From: Mycobacterium simiae
GTDB lineage: Bacteria > Actinomycetota > Actinomycetes > Mycobacteriales > Mycobacteriaceae
DNA length: 34,313 nucleotides
Assembly (NCBI RefSeq): GCF_008370645.1
Contig: NZ_VTZN01000037.1
Location: 1 to 34,313 of the forward strand
Direction: 5' to 3'
Shown here: positions 25,035-33,270 of the stretch, piece after piece
Position numbering within the stretch: position 1 is the first letter of the stretch
Layout of the letters: each line of letters begins with the position of its first letter
Position numbers and translations under genes: made by a program
Notes under the pieces: model-generated
Seen by the model: the letters and a program-made list of their open reading frames with translations, nothing else
Told to the model about the DNA's origin: nothing
The model's database searches: none

Positions 25035-26579
25035 TCAGACCGCTGCTGACCCTGACGACGACCGCCCCTGGCAACCGAACCAGCGACCCAGCGCCGCGCG
25101 CAGGCCATCCTCGGCAGTCGGCCCGGATGTGTCGGTCGCCCAGACGACGTAGCCATCCGGGCGGATCAACATGGCCGCGGCGGGCGGGTCCGGAATCGAG
25201 GCTGGGATCACGGTGACGCGATCGGCCCAACCGGGTACCGCCGCTGCCAGGCCACCGGTGAGGTCGAGCAGCACTGGCCGCGCGTCGTGCAGTAGCTCGT
25301 CGACCCGCTGTCCGGCAGCCGTCATCAGATCGGGCACGACTCGTCCCGACAGCGGGTGGTCGTCGCCGACGTCATAGCTGACGTCCGAGCCGGCCAGCAG
25401 TGCCGCCAGCTGCTTGGTCACCTCGGGGATAGTGAACAACTCGCCCAGCACCGTACGCAGGGCGGCGACTTCCGGTCCCGGGGCCATCAGCGCGGTCTGG
25501 GCTAACGTATGCATCATCACCCGCTGGCCCACCGGGTGGCGTTCGGACTCGTAGGTGTCCAGCAATCCCTCCGGGGCCCAACCATTGATCTGGGCGGCAA
25601 GCTTCCAGCCGAGGTTCATCGCGTCCTGCAGCCCGAGATTCAGGCCGGGGCCGCCCATCGGACTGTGCACGTGCGCAGCGTCGCCGAGCAACAAAACCGG
25701 CCCGCGGCGGTAATGCTCAGCATGGCGGGTGTGCTGGCCGTTGACTCGGCGAAGAGCGTGTGGCCCAGCGCCTTTCGGTGCCGTAAGCGGGATGTCCACA
25801 CCGATCACCCGGCGAACGCTGTGACGCAGTTCGGCCAACGTCATTGGCTCGTCGCCGACAGGCGGACCGAATTCGATGGTGCCGAGCAAAGACCGGCCTG
25901 GTTCGAAATCGGCGAAAAGCAGCCCACCGCGGTCGAAGCGGCTGTGGCCATGCGGAAGCCTACCCAGCCCGGGGATTACGACGTCGCCTTCGGCGCTGCG
26001 GAGCTCGTCCGGGATATGCACGTGAGCTAGCCTGCCAATGGTCGGTGATGTGCTCCCGGGGAAGGCGATTCCCAACGTCTTGCGCACCAGGCTGCGGCCG
26101 CCGTCGGCACCTACCAGATAGCTCGCCGCGATGTCATAGTCGTGTTTCGGCGCGGATACTTCCACCGCAACAGATTCCGACCGGGACTGCAGATCGGTGA
26201 GCGTATGCCCCCAGCGCACATCCACTCCAAGGCCACGCGCCCGCCGTTGCAGCAGCTCAACCAGTCTGGGCTGGGGTATGAGCATCGTGTACAAGGAGTT
26301 GTCGCGCAGGCCATTCAGATTCAGTGGCATAGCGGCGAACATCCATCCGGTTGACGGTTGGGGCCGACCGGCGTCACCGCTGAGCTCTTGATACAGGCCA
26401 CGCATGTTCAGCATCCGAACGATCTGTCCGACAAGGCCGTTGGCTTTGGGCTCGGGACTGGGCCCGGGTAGTTTGTCAAGCACAATTGGCCGGATCCCGG
26501 CCAAGGCGAGTTCGTAGGCCAACATCAGCCCGTTGGGCCCGGCGCCCGAAATGACGATGTCGACGTGCTCGTCAGCCAT
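25035..26579 (-). CDS. FAD-dependent aromatic-ring hydroxylase-type monooxygenase
   Basis: A 514-residue group A flavoprotein monooxygenase (PheA/MhpA/rifampicin-monooxygenase-like). GAGPNG at residues 12-17 is the FAD dinucleotide motif. LVGADGGRSLVRKTLG is the DG motif that contacts FAD and NADPH. LLGDAAHVHSPMGGPGLNLG near 296 is the GD motif. The last 130 residues resemble the thioredoxin-like C-terminal domain of this class, ending after the DGYVVWATD segment. NADPH-dependent hydroxylation of an aromatic compound or polyketide is expected; the substrate is unknown, and antibiotic inactivation is one possibility. ATG 26579 overlaps the end of yjcE by eight bases, giving translational coupling. 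An extension to 26726 lies wholly inside yjcE and is rejected. Confidence 0.87.
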   Translation of the reverse strand: MADEHVDIVISGAGPNGLMLAYELALAGIRPIVLDKLPGPSPEPKANGLVGQIVRMLNMRGLYQELSGDAGRPQPSTGWMFAAMPLNLNGLRDNSLYTMLIPQPRLVELLQRRARGLGVDVRWGHTLTDLQSRSESVAVEVSAPKHDYDIAASYLVGADGGRSLVRKTLGIAFPGSTSPTIGRLAHVHIPDELRSAEGDVVIPGLGRLPHGHSRFDRGGLLFADFEPGRSLLGTIEFGPPVGDEPMTLAELRHSVRRVIGVDIPLTAPKGAGPHALRRVNGQHTRHAEHYRRGPVLLLGDAAHVHSPMGGPGLNLGLQDAMNLGWKLAAQINGWAPEGLLDTYESERHPVGQRVMMHTLAQTALMAPGPEVAALRTVLGELFTIPEVTKQLAALLAGSDVSYDVGDDHPLSGRVVPDLMTAAGQRVDELLHDARPVLLDLTGGLAAAVPGWADRVTVIPASIPDPPAAAMLIRPDGYVVWATDTSGPTAEDGLRAALGRWFGCQGRSSSGSAAV

Positions 26580-28182
26580 GCGCTGCCTCGTTACCGCGCG
26601 CCGACGGGTCGAGAAGTTGCACTTCTTGTAGATCCATCTCCGCCTGCACTTCGCGCAGCACGATGTCGTCGATAAGGTTTTGGTTGCGCAGCGCGGTGAT
26701 GGCATTGCGCTGGTGCTCGAGCACACCCAGCCGGACGCGGCGAATCAGATCGCTACGCTCGGCCAGATCGTCGGTAGCGGCGTCGTCACCATTGGCCGTC
26801 ACCAGCTCAGCGCGTTCTTGGTACTCCCGGCCGAGGTGCTTGACGATGTCTGGACCGACCCCTAGCGCGCGGGCAACTTCCGGCAAGGCCGCACCGGCGG
26901 CCGCGGCGCTGCGAGTTCGAGCCAGCTGCAATTCGTCTGCGTGCGTGGCATCTTCAGGCACTCGAGCCCAATGGACCACAGCGGGTAGTGAACTGCCCTG
27001 CACCAGAACGGTGACGAGAATGACGACCGACACGACGAAGATGATCAGGTTGCGGTCCGGGAACGGGGCGCCGGAGTGTGTGGTCTGCGGAACCGCCAGC
27101 GCCGCGGCCAGCGAGACCGCGCCGCGGAAACCGGCCCAGCTGGTGACACTGCGCATGCGAAAACTCACGTAGCGGGTGGGCTTGTGCAAGGACTTGTCCA
27201 AAGCCAACCCCAGCAGGCTAGTCAGCTCTACCCAGATGATCCTGGTGGCGATGACCACACCCGTCACCGCCAGCGCCAGTACTGTGGCACGTCGGAGTCC
27301 GCCGTGGTCGCTGCAGATGTGGCCAATCGCGCCAGGGATCTGAACCCCGACGAACACCCACAACGACCCATTAAGGACGAAAGTCAAGATGTCCCAGAAC
27401 GCGAAGGTCTGCAGGCGCGAGCGCGCCCGGATCACCCGCGGCCCGGTGTAGGCGAGCACCAGAGCAGAGACGAGAACCGCGACCACGCCGCTGCACCCCA
27501 GCGATTGAGCGAGCAAGAACGCCGCAAACGGCGTCAGCAGGCTCAAGGCGCCCTCCTCGAGAGGTGCGTCGATGCTGCGGCGCAGCATCGTCACCAGCCC
27601 GCCGACCAGTAGCCCCGAGATGATGCCACCCAGATAGGAAAGGACGAAGCGGCCGACGAGGGCGGCCGGACCAAGTTCGGCGGCGCCTTCGGCGACGGCA
27701 ACGGTTACTGCGAACAGGACCAGCGCGGTTCCGTCGTTGATCAGGCTCTCGCCCTTCAACACGGTGAGGGTACGACGCGGTAGCCGTTTGGCCAGGCCGG
27801 CCACCGCGGCGGCGTCAGTGGGGGAGAGAACCGCTCCCAGCACCGCTGCTGCGTGTGGCTCCATGCCGAGCGCTCGCCCCGTCCATGACACGGCGACCGC
27901 GGTGGCGATCACCAGCCCGACGCTGAAGGCGATGATGACGCCTAGATTCCAACGGATCTCGCGGAAGCTGGTGTTCAGACTCTCCCAGTAGAGGATCGCC
28001 GGGAGGAATAGCAGCAGGACGATCTCTCCGTCGATTTCGACTGTGCCCAAGCTCGGGATCAGACCCAGCAGCGCGCCCAACAGGATCAGCAACACGGGGG
28101 GACCCACGCGGTAGCGCCGACCCAGCAGGGTGCCAAGGACCACGGCGGCGACGAGCGCAACGATGACGACGAGGCCGAACAT
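26572..28182 (-). CDS. yjcE: Na+/H+ antiporter, CPA1 family (Rv2287-like)
   Basis: A 536-residue monovalent cation/proton antiporter, highly similar to YjcE (Rv2287). About 11-12 membrane helices fill residues 1-410 (for example VVIVALVAAVVLGTLLG, PVLLILLGALLGLIP, RNLIIFVVSVVILVTVLV). The transport core has LSPTDAAAVAGLAKRLP and the Asn-Asp pair in ESLINDGTALVLF, plus SWAGFRGAVSLAAALAVP. A cytosolic tail (about 420-536) carries charged helices such as IRRVRLGVLEHQRNAITALR. It exchanges Na+ or K+ for H+ at the plasma membrane. The ribosome site before ATG 28182 is weak. The gene follows the DUF5685-like gene by 61 bases and overlaps the monooxygenase start by eight. Confidence 0.93.
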   Translation of the reverse strand: MFGLVVIVALVAAVVLGTLLGRRYRVGPPVLLILLGALLGLIPSLGTVEIDGEIVLLLFLPAILYWESLNTSFREIRWNLGVIIAFSVGLVIATAVAVSWTGRALGMEPHAAAVLGAVLSPTDAAAVAGLAKRLPRRTLTVLKGESLINDGTALVLFAVTVAVAEGAAELGPAALVGRFVLSYLGGIISGLLVGGLVTMLRRSIDAPLEEGALSLLTPFAAFLLAQSLGCSGVVAVLVSALVLAYTGPRVIRARSRLQTFAFWDILTFVLNGSLWVFVGVQIPGAIGHICSDHGGLRRATVLALAVTGVVIATRIIWVELTSLLGLALDKSLHKPTRYVSFRMRSVTSWAGFRGAVSLAAALAVPQTTHSGAPFPDRNLIIFVVSVVILVTVLVQGSSLPAVVHWARVPEDATHADELQLARTRSAAAAGAALPEVARALGVGPDIVKHLGREYQERAELVTANGDDAATDDLAERSDLIRRVRLGVLEHQRNAITALRNQNLIDDIVLREVQAEMDLQEVQLLDPSARGNEAAHG

Positions 28183-28243
28183 CAGCCCATTTTCCGGTAC
28201 GGGCTAGTCGCGCGCACGGCGGCCATCGGCCAGGCTAATCCCA

Positions 28244-29314
28244 TTAGGAGCAGTCGCAGCAATCCCCGCAATCGCAGCAGCTGTCGCAGCAACAGTCACA
28301 CTCGCAGTCGCAGCAGCAGGCGTCGGTGCAGGTGTTCCAGCAGCCCTGTTTGCGCTCGGGCTCGGGAATGGGAGGCAGCTCCTCGGGAGTGCCGGGATAG
28401 GAGCCGGCGCCCATCGCCTGATTGCCGAAGTTGATGCCTTCCTGCTCCCCATGGGGTGTGCCGGCCCCGTTAAACCTGTGGGAGATAGCGCGGCGCACTT
28501 CGCGGGTCAGTAGCCGGCGGACCAGCCGTCCGTCGGTGAACTCCACATCGGCCAGGGCGAGCTCGATACCCAGCGCCGCGTCGTCGCATAGGGCGCGGGC
28601 CTCCGCCAACGAGGACCGGGTGGCTACCAACGGATTCCACTTTCCGCGCGCCACGTCGTCGTGATAGTCCTCGACAGCATCGAGCAGATGCGCAACCCGC
28701 CCGAACAGCCGTCCAGCCTCACGCAGCGGCGACTCGTTGCCAGGACGGCCGGCCAACACTGCAGTGTGGCCGAACGCTGCAGCGACGGCCGTCTCGGTGG
28801 GCTCGGTCACCAGCAATAGCGAGCTGCCCGGGCCCGCCGTCGCCTCGAGGCGGGACTGGCGCTCCATCGCGGCCACCAGCACGCCGGCGTCGAATCCCAA
28901 AACATGCCCGGCGTTAACGCCCTGGCGCTCCCATCGCTGGGCGATGCGCCGGGCCGCGGGGCGCACCGCGGCCGCACCGACCACGCCGTCGCGGTCGTCA
29001 ATATGATCGCGCACCCGCGCAGTCGCTAGCGCCAAGGACACCACTGCAGCTAGCCGCACGCACTCACCGGTCGCCACGTCCGCGCGCCGCATTCCGCGCA
29101 GGGGGCATGGCCCTGCGGTGCGTCGCGCGGGAGAGGCCTCCAACTGCGCTTCTACCAGCAGGGAGACCACTAGGCCGTCATAATTGGTGGCGATTCGCGC
29201 GGTCTGGCCATAGTCGTCGCGCAGGGCCAGGCACAGGCCACACAGTTGGGCGCGCCAGGCTGTGGTGAGCTCGGTGCCAAGTCGATGACGGCAGGGCCGA
29301 ATGATGCCAAACAC
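28244..29314 (-). CDS. DUF5685-like protein with extreme cysteine-rich C-terminal tail
   Basis: A 356-residue protein. The body (about 1-290) looks like the actinobacterial DUF5685 family: FGIIRPCRHRLG, CGLCLALRDDYG, TNYDGLVVSLLVEAQ, GPCPLRGMR and RLFGRVAHLLDAVEDYHDD. The helical C/H/D pattern suggests a metal or isoprenoid-synthase-like fold, but the function is unknown. After a Pro-rich linker (GTPEELPPIPEPERKQ) the final 33 residues contain 16 cysteines with Asp/Glu between them, metallothionein-like. GTG 29314 has no ribosome site, but TAGCTT (29326-29321 on the minus strand) lies six bases before it, so a leaderless start is likely. It probably leads a minus-strand operon with the antiporter and monooxygenase. 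Confidence 0.72.
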   Translation of the reverse strand: MFGIIRPCRHRLGTELTTAWRAQLCGLCLALRDDYGQTARIATNYDGLVVSLLVEAQLEASPARRTAGPCPLRGMRRADVATGECVRLAAVVSLALATARVRDHIDDRDGVVGAAAVRPAARRIAQRWERQGVNAGHVLGFDAGVLVAAMERQSRLEATAGPGSSLLLVTEPTETAVAAAFGHTAVLAGRPGNESPLREAGRLFGRVAHLLDAVEDYHDDVARGKWNPLVATRSSLAEARALCDDAALGIELALADVEFTDGRLVRRLLTREVRRAISHRFNGAGTPHGEQEGINFGNQAMGAGSYPGTPEELPPIPEPERKQGCWNTCTDACCCDCECDCCCDSCCDCGDCCDCS

Positions 29315-29320
29315 GGATAG

Positions 29321-29326
29321 AAGCTA
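29321..29326 (-). promoter_or_regulatory. -10 element for the leaderless DUF5685-like gene
   Basis: TAGCTT on the minus strand fits TANNNT and is separated by six bases from the GTG start codon, so transcription should begin at the start codon. The 186-base gap up to the lipoprotein start holds no other recognised feature. Confidence 0.45.
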
Positions 29327-29500
29327 CCGGACGGAGCCTCACTTGTTGCGGTGGTGCGCGGCGAGCGTAACGGCGTGGCGAAAAGTCGCGCGCAGTTTCT
29401 CCGTGGCGCTACGCTCGGCGCGCCGGAAACCCCACGCGCTGATGTCTTGCTTGTGCCGGTGGAGGGCTAAGCTGCGAACCCGGAGCAAAGGGTGGTGTTC

Positions 29501-29941
29501 ATGAAGACCGGACTTACAGCGATCGTCGCGATGCTCGTCTTGGCGGTGGTGTTAGGTGGCACGGGCTGTGCCAAGAAGACGAGGCCGCCGGCTACCAAGA
29601 GCATCGAAGTGCCGATGGAGGAAGTGTTAAAGCACGGCGCCATCGAACGCGATGTCACGTTAGCGGTCGGTGACACGCTGAAGGTCACGTTGGGGTCGAA
29701 TTACACCACGCCCTTCCGCTGGGCGGAGGACACGACCATCGGCGACACCACGATCGTCAAGCAAGTCAGTCACCAGTATGTGCGGCCCGACACCGACATG
29801 ATGGGAGCACCCGGTACCGAGGTCTGGACTTTCTCGGCGCTCAAGCCCGGCTCCACCACCATCGCCACCGGGTACGCCAGCTTCGTCGGTGGTGACAACG
29901 CGCCCACGTGCACCTTCACCGCCAAAGTCATAGTGCAATAG
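29501..29941 (+). CDS. Secreted lipoprotein with chagasin-like (I42) inhibitor domain
   Basis: A 146-residue protein. Residues 1-22 form a signal peptide (basic KTG, then a long hydrophobic core) ending at C23 in GGTGCAKK, a probable lipidation site with a slightly unusual lipobox. The rest (about 45-146) resembles the inhibitor I42/chagasin immunoglobulin-like fold of cysteine-protease inhibitors: LAVGDTLKVTLGSNYTTPFRW stands where NPTTGYxW is expected, followed by GAPGTEVWTFSALKPGSTTI. The middle loop is NYTTPF rather than NPTTGY, so inhibitory strength is uncertain. ATG 29501 has AAAGGG at 29487-29492. The target protease is unknown. It is divergent from the Cys-tailed protein gene. Confidence 0.78.
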   Translation: MKTGLTAIVAMLVLAVVLGGTGCAKKTRPPATKSIEVPMEEVLKHGAIERDVTLAVGDTLKVTLGSNYTTPFRWAEDTTIGDTTIVKQVSHQYVRPDTDMMGAPGTEVWTFSALKPGSTTIATGYASFVGGDNAPTCTFTAKVIVQ

Positions 29942-29982
29942 CGGACTAACTGGTGGCCAGCGGCGGTTCCGCAGGTGACTGG

Positions 29983-30045
29983 CGCCGAGATCGACGTTAC
30001 CGTCACACCTCTCTCGCGCGGATTGTGTTGACGTCGATCTCGACG
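29983..30045 (-). repeat. 63-bp imperfect palindromic repeat, copy 3 (diverged)
   Basis: The ends pair as CGCCGAGATCGACG with CGTCGATCTCG. On the minus strand the 3' third agrees with copy 1 at about 20 of 26 positions, with a one-base slip in the centre around GCGAGAGAGGTGTGACG. The length is again exactly 63. It lies in the 208-base gap between the lipoprotein and DsbA-like genes, which holds nothing else recognised. Confidence 0.6.
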
Positions 30046-30149
30046 CATGTCGGATGGGCGCTGGCCTCCAACAGAACGACCCTGACGAACTTACGAGCAA
30101 GACCACTACGCTAACTAGCAGCACCAGAGCCGCGGTCGAAAGGTTAGGG

Positions 30150-30845
30150 GTGACGAGCTCAGTCGTAGATTTTCACTTTGATCCGATGTGCCCCTTTGCC
30201 TACCAGACTTCGGTCTGGATCCGCGACGTCCGAGCGCAATTGGGACTCACTATCAATTGGCGATTCTTCAGCCTGGAGGAGGTCAATCGGGTCGAGGGGA
30301 AGAAGCATCCCTGGGAGCGGGAGTGGTCCTACGGTTGGTCCTTGATGCGCATCGGCGCGTTGCTGCGCCGAACGGATATGTCGTTACTCGACCAGTGGTA
30401 CGCCGCGGTCGGTCGTGAACTGCATACCCTCGGCGGCAAACCCCACGATCCCGCCGTTGCGCGACGCTTGCTGAGCGACGTCGGTGTCGACCCGGCGATT
30501 TTCGATGCGGCCCTTGCTGATTCGACTACTCACGACGAGGTCCGTGCCGAACATCGGCGAGTTGTCGACGCCGGCGGATACGGGGTGCCGACGCTGTTCA
30601 TCGACGGGCAATGCTTGTTCGGTCCGGTGCTGGTGGACCCTCCAACTGGCTCTGATGCCCTCAAGCTGTGGAATGTCGTCGTCGGTATGGCGGAATTGCC
30701 GCACGTCTACGAGCTGCAGCGGCCCAAGTCGGCTGCTGACGCCGAGCTGATCGCCCGCAGCCTGCGCCCCTACCTAGACGGGCGCGACTGGGTCAGCATC
30801 AACCGCGGTCAAGTCGTCGACATCGAGAGGCTGGCCGGACGCTAA
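30150..30845 (+). CDS. DsbA-fold (FrnE/2-hydroxychromene isomerase-like) protein (Rv2286c-like)
   Basis: A 231-residue thioredoxin-superfamily protein with an inserted helical domain. It starts [22 protein letters not shown], where the active-site motif is C-P-F-A with one cysteine instead of CxxC, and has the cis-proline segment [12 protein letters not shown] near residue 150. The single cysteine argues for a glutathione- or mycothiol-dependent transferase/isomerase or a one-cysteine reductase rather than a disulfide oxidase. There is no signal peptide, so it is cytosolic. GTG 30150 is chosen because AAAGG is just upstream and the product length fits what I recall of Rv2286c (230). A frame back to 30054 would cover repeat-flanking DNA. 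It converges on the cyclase-like gene 68 bases on. Confidence 0.78.
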   Translation: MTSSVVDFHFDPMCPFAYQTSVWIRDVRAQLGLTINWRFFSLEEVNRVEGKKHPWEREWSYGWSLMRIGALLRRTDMSLLDQWYAAVGRELHTLGGKPHDPAVARRLLSDVGVDPAIFDAALADSTTHDEVRAEHRRVVDAGGYGVPTLFIDGQCLFGPVLVDPPTGSDALKLWNVVVGMAELPHVYELQRPKSAADAELIARSLRPYLDGRDWVSINRGQVVDIERLAGR

Positions 30846-30913
30846 GTCCCAGACGATTTGGCCGCAACCGTAAGCTCCGCTGGTGTAGGCAGTTGTCTGT
30901 CAGCTCGGTGCTG

Positions 30914-31918
30914 CTATCGGCCCGGGCGGCTGCCGATCTCGAGACCCGCCAGCTCGCTGGTGCCGTCGAACACCACCCGACCGAACTTGCGCACGGTGCA
31001 ACGAAGCCGCCCGGCAAGGTGCTCAAAGTCGGTGTCGACGTTGCGCCGCTCCGCGGGCAGTGGCACCGGCAAGACGTGCGGATGGCGGTCGGGGGCGTCT
31101 CCGTCAAGCGCGATCTGGTAAAGCGGTGTGAATGCGCGCACGCGCCAGCGCCCATCGCCAACCTGAGATCGGACCAACGCCGGCGGTGTCAAGCGGATCA
31201 CCTCGCTACCGAGGCGCACGGCCACTCCGGTGACATCGTGGCGGATCGGGCCGAGCTGAAGAAGCCCACCCGAGAACGCGACCGAGATGTCGGCGTCGTC
31301 GAAATCGTGCGCCTGTCCCCACCACCAGCGCTCCGGAAAGCCCGCGCCCCAGTTCCGTTCGGCGTAGAGCTCGGCGGTGTCGAACGACCAGGTTTCACCG
31401 CTAACTGTGACTGTGCCGCTTGCTTTTCCGCCCAAGCGGTAGGGGTGCCAGTATTGGCTGAGAAACGGAACGGACGAAAAGAGTCCGCCGCCCCCAAAGG
31501 CTTTGGGCCACTTGAACGGATCGGCGAATCGCAGATTCAGCTGGATGTCGTCGAGGTCGATCTGGAGCCCGTCGGTGTCCGCCACCAAATGGCCCGCCGG
31601 GTCGGTCCCGGCGTGGACGGAGAAGGGAGCGGATTCGGTTTCGGCACCGTCCAAGGCCGCCGAGTGCACAATGCCGCCCGGATGCACGGCGACCGCGACA
31701 GTGGCCCAGTTCCCCTCCGGATGGCGATTGACGCTGCACAGGCTCACGACGACGCGCCCCAAAACGCTATCGGTGAGGCGCCAGAACCAGCCCTCCATTG
31801 CACAGCCATGGGACGGCAGCGGATTCCCGAAAGGTAGGTCTGCTCCGGTGCTTCGATATGCATCGACCATGCGCTTGGCGACGCCCTCGGCGGCCCATCG
31901 CAGATATGCGGCGGTCAT
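30914..31918 (-). CDS. Tocopherol-cyclase-like (lipocalin-fold) protein
   Basis: A 334-residue protein of the tocopherol cyclase family. The best signature is LYAERNWGAGFPERWWWGQAHDF around residues 188-210, with GWFWRLTD near 44, FADPFKWPKAFGGGG and SQYWHPYRLGGKASGT before it. Plant members close the chromanol ring of vitamin E. Bacterial members mostly have unknown substrates and may act on isoprenoid quinones or carotenoid-like lipids. There is no signal peptide. Its ATG overlaps the lipM stop by four bases (ATGA), so the two proteins should be made together, which suggests a lipid substrate or a shared cell-envelope role. The 3' end is convergent with the DsbA-like gene. Confidence 0.75.
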   Translation of the reverse strand: MTAAYLRWAAEGVAKRMVDAYRSTGADLPFGNPLPSHGCAMEGWFWRLTDSVLGRVVVSLCSVNRHPEGNWATVAVAVHPGGIVHSAALDGAETESAPFSVHAGTDPAGHLVADTDGLQIDLDDIQLNLRFADPFKWPKAFGGGGLFSSVPFLSQYWHPYRLGGKASGTVTVSGETWSFDTAELYAERNWGAGFPERWWWGQAHDFDDADISVAFSGGLLQLGPIRHDVTGVAVRLGSEVIRLTPPALVRSQVGDGRWRVRAFTPLYQIALDGDAPDRHPHVLPVPLPAERRNVDTDFEHLAGRLRCTVRKFGRVVFDGTSELAGLEIGSRPGR

Positions 31919-33177
31919 CGGTGTTGCGTCGCGTAGGTCTCGGCCAGGAACTGCTCTACGGCGAGTGCCGCATGCGCGGCTCGAACCGACCCGAAGATGT
32001 CGAAAGCATGCTGGGTCAGCGGCAGTTCGGCATAGACCACCGGCTGGGCGCTGACCTGCCGCAGCCTGGTAACAAACGCACGCGCCTGCTCGACGGGAAC
32101 CAGTGAGTCGTTGCGGCCATGCAGCACGAAAAAGGGGGGCGCGGCTGCGGAAACATGGTTGACCGGTGACGCGGTGACAAACGGCTGCAGGTTCGTCGCA
32201 GGGCGTTGCTTGAGCACAGACTTCACCAGCAGCCCGGGCATCATCGGATGCATCGCGTCGTCGAAGCGGGTGAAGTCGTAGACACCATAGAACGGCACGG
32301 CAGCCTGCACTCGGGTGTCGGCATCTTCGAATCCGGGCTGGAACTGCGGGTCGTTTGCCGTCAACGCTGCCAGCGACGACAGATGGCCGCCGGCTGATCC
32401 GCCGGTGATGGCGATGAAGTCAGGGTCGCCGCCGTACTCGCCGATGTGCGCCTTGACCCAGGCCAGGGCGCTCTTGACGTCGATAATGTGATCGGGCCAC
32501 GTGTTGCGCGGGCTGTGGCGGTAGTTGATCGCCACGCAAACCCAGCCCAGTTCGGCGAGGTGGCTCATCAAGGGATGGGCCTGCCCGCGCTTGTTGCCGG
32601 TCGTCCAGGCGCCGCCGGGAATCTGGAAAAGCACCGGCGCTTTTCCGGACCGATCCAGGTCGGGACGTCGCCAAATGTCGAGGTGGTTGGCCCGGCCGTA
32701 TTCGCCGTAGCTGATGTCGCCATCGTGGGCGTAGTCGCGGTAGATCCGCAGCATGCGCAGCGGTCCAGGGGTCTTGGCGGTGCCATCGCCAGCCGGGCGA
32801 CACCACAGCCCGGCTGAGTCGGTGCGGCGACCGGTCCCCAGGCTGCTGTCCAACGCCGCGGTCAGCGGAACATTAGCTCGGTGGCCTGAGCGGCTGAAGT
32901 TGAGCAGCCCGACCGCCGAGATGGTCGCAACCAGCCATGAGATCGCTCGCACCGGCCGGGTTAGGCGGCGCGCCGTTAGCGCCAGCCCGCCGATCTGGCT
33001 GGCCAGGGTCGGCAACGGGAACTCGGTGACGACCAAGCCGAAGATCCACGACCACAGCGATGGGAAGCCCTTGCGAGCCAACGGCTTGTATGCGTTGAGC
33101 GTGGCAGTCGCCGTCACCGCTGCCACTCCCACCGCGCCGATTTGCCGAAGGATGTGGACGAACTGAGCTCTGCCCAT
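31915..33177 (-). CDS. lipM: Membrane-anchored esterase/lipase of the LipM type
   Basis: A 420-residue alpha/beta hydrolase closely resembling LipM (Rv2284, about 431). Residues 1-120 contain two or three hydrophobic segments (for example WSWIFGLVVTEFPLPTLAS and SWLVATISAVGLLNF) that should anchor it in the membrane. The catalytic domain (about 150-415) has the nucleophile elbow ITGGSAGGHLSS, the acid in LHGRNDSLVP and the histidine in LTQHAFDIFG. The oxyanion loop reads IPGGAW instead of HGGG. The preferred substrate is not visible from sequence. ATG 33177 has a GGGTGG stretch upstream on the minus strand. It is first in an operon with the cyclase-like gene and divergent from the zinc-finger/HTH gene. 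Confidence 0.9.
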   Translation of the reverse strand: MGRAQFVHILRQIGAVGVAAVTATATLNAYKPLARKGFPSLWSWIFGLVVTEFPLPTLASQIGGLALTARRLTRPVRAISWLVATISAVGLLNFSRSGHRANVPLTAALDSSLGTGRRTDSAGLWCRPAGDGTAKTPGPLRMLRIYRDYAHDGDISYGEYGRANHLDIWRRPDLDRSGKAPVLFQIPGGAWTTGNKRGQAHPLMSHLAELGWVCVAINYRHSPRNTWPDHIIDVKSALAWVKAHIGEYGGDPDFIAITGGSAGGHLSSLAALTANDPQFQPGFEDADTRVQAAVPFYGVYDFTRFDDAMHPMMPGLLVKSVLKQRPATNLQPFVTASPVNHVSAAAPPFFVLHGRNDSLVPVEQARAFVTRLRQVSAQPVVYAELPLTQHAFDIFGSVRAAHAALAVEQFLAETYATQHR

Positions 33178-33211
33178 GTAGCCACCCTACTTAGCCGGCC
33201 TTCCCAGTAGC

Positions 33212-33260
33212 TTGTCAGGATGGCCCTGACGCCGTACCCTTGTCAGGAAGGGCTTGACAA
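33212..33260. promoter_or_regulatory. Two tandem palindromes in the lipM / zinc-finger gene gap
   Basis: TTGTCAGGA occurs at 33212-33220 and again at 33240-33248, 28 bases apart. Each opens a palindrome: GTCAGG-N5-CCTGAC in the first, TTGTCA-N9-TGACAA in the second (33240-33260). The second ends at the ribosome binding site of the zinc-finger gene, so a bound protein should block it. Confidence 0.55.
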
Positions 33261-33270
33261 AGGAGTGGCG

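Noticed and set aside
24851..25156. Minus-strand frame between tetR and the monooxygenase ending in HVHVAVRGVIGFPVAS-like sequence
   Set aside because: The end looks somewhat protein-like, but the first half is a shadow of the monooxygenase, and I could not link it to a family or start site.
26580..26726. 49-residue N-terminal extension of the FAD monooxygenase
   Set aside because: Lies entirely inside yjcE. The FAD-binding strand begins normally after ATG 26579.
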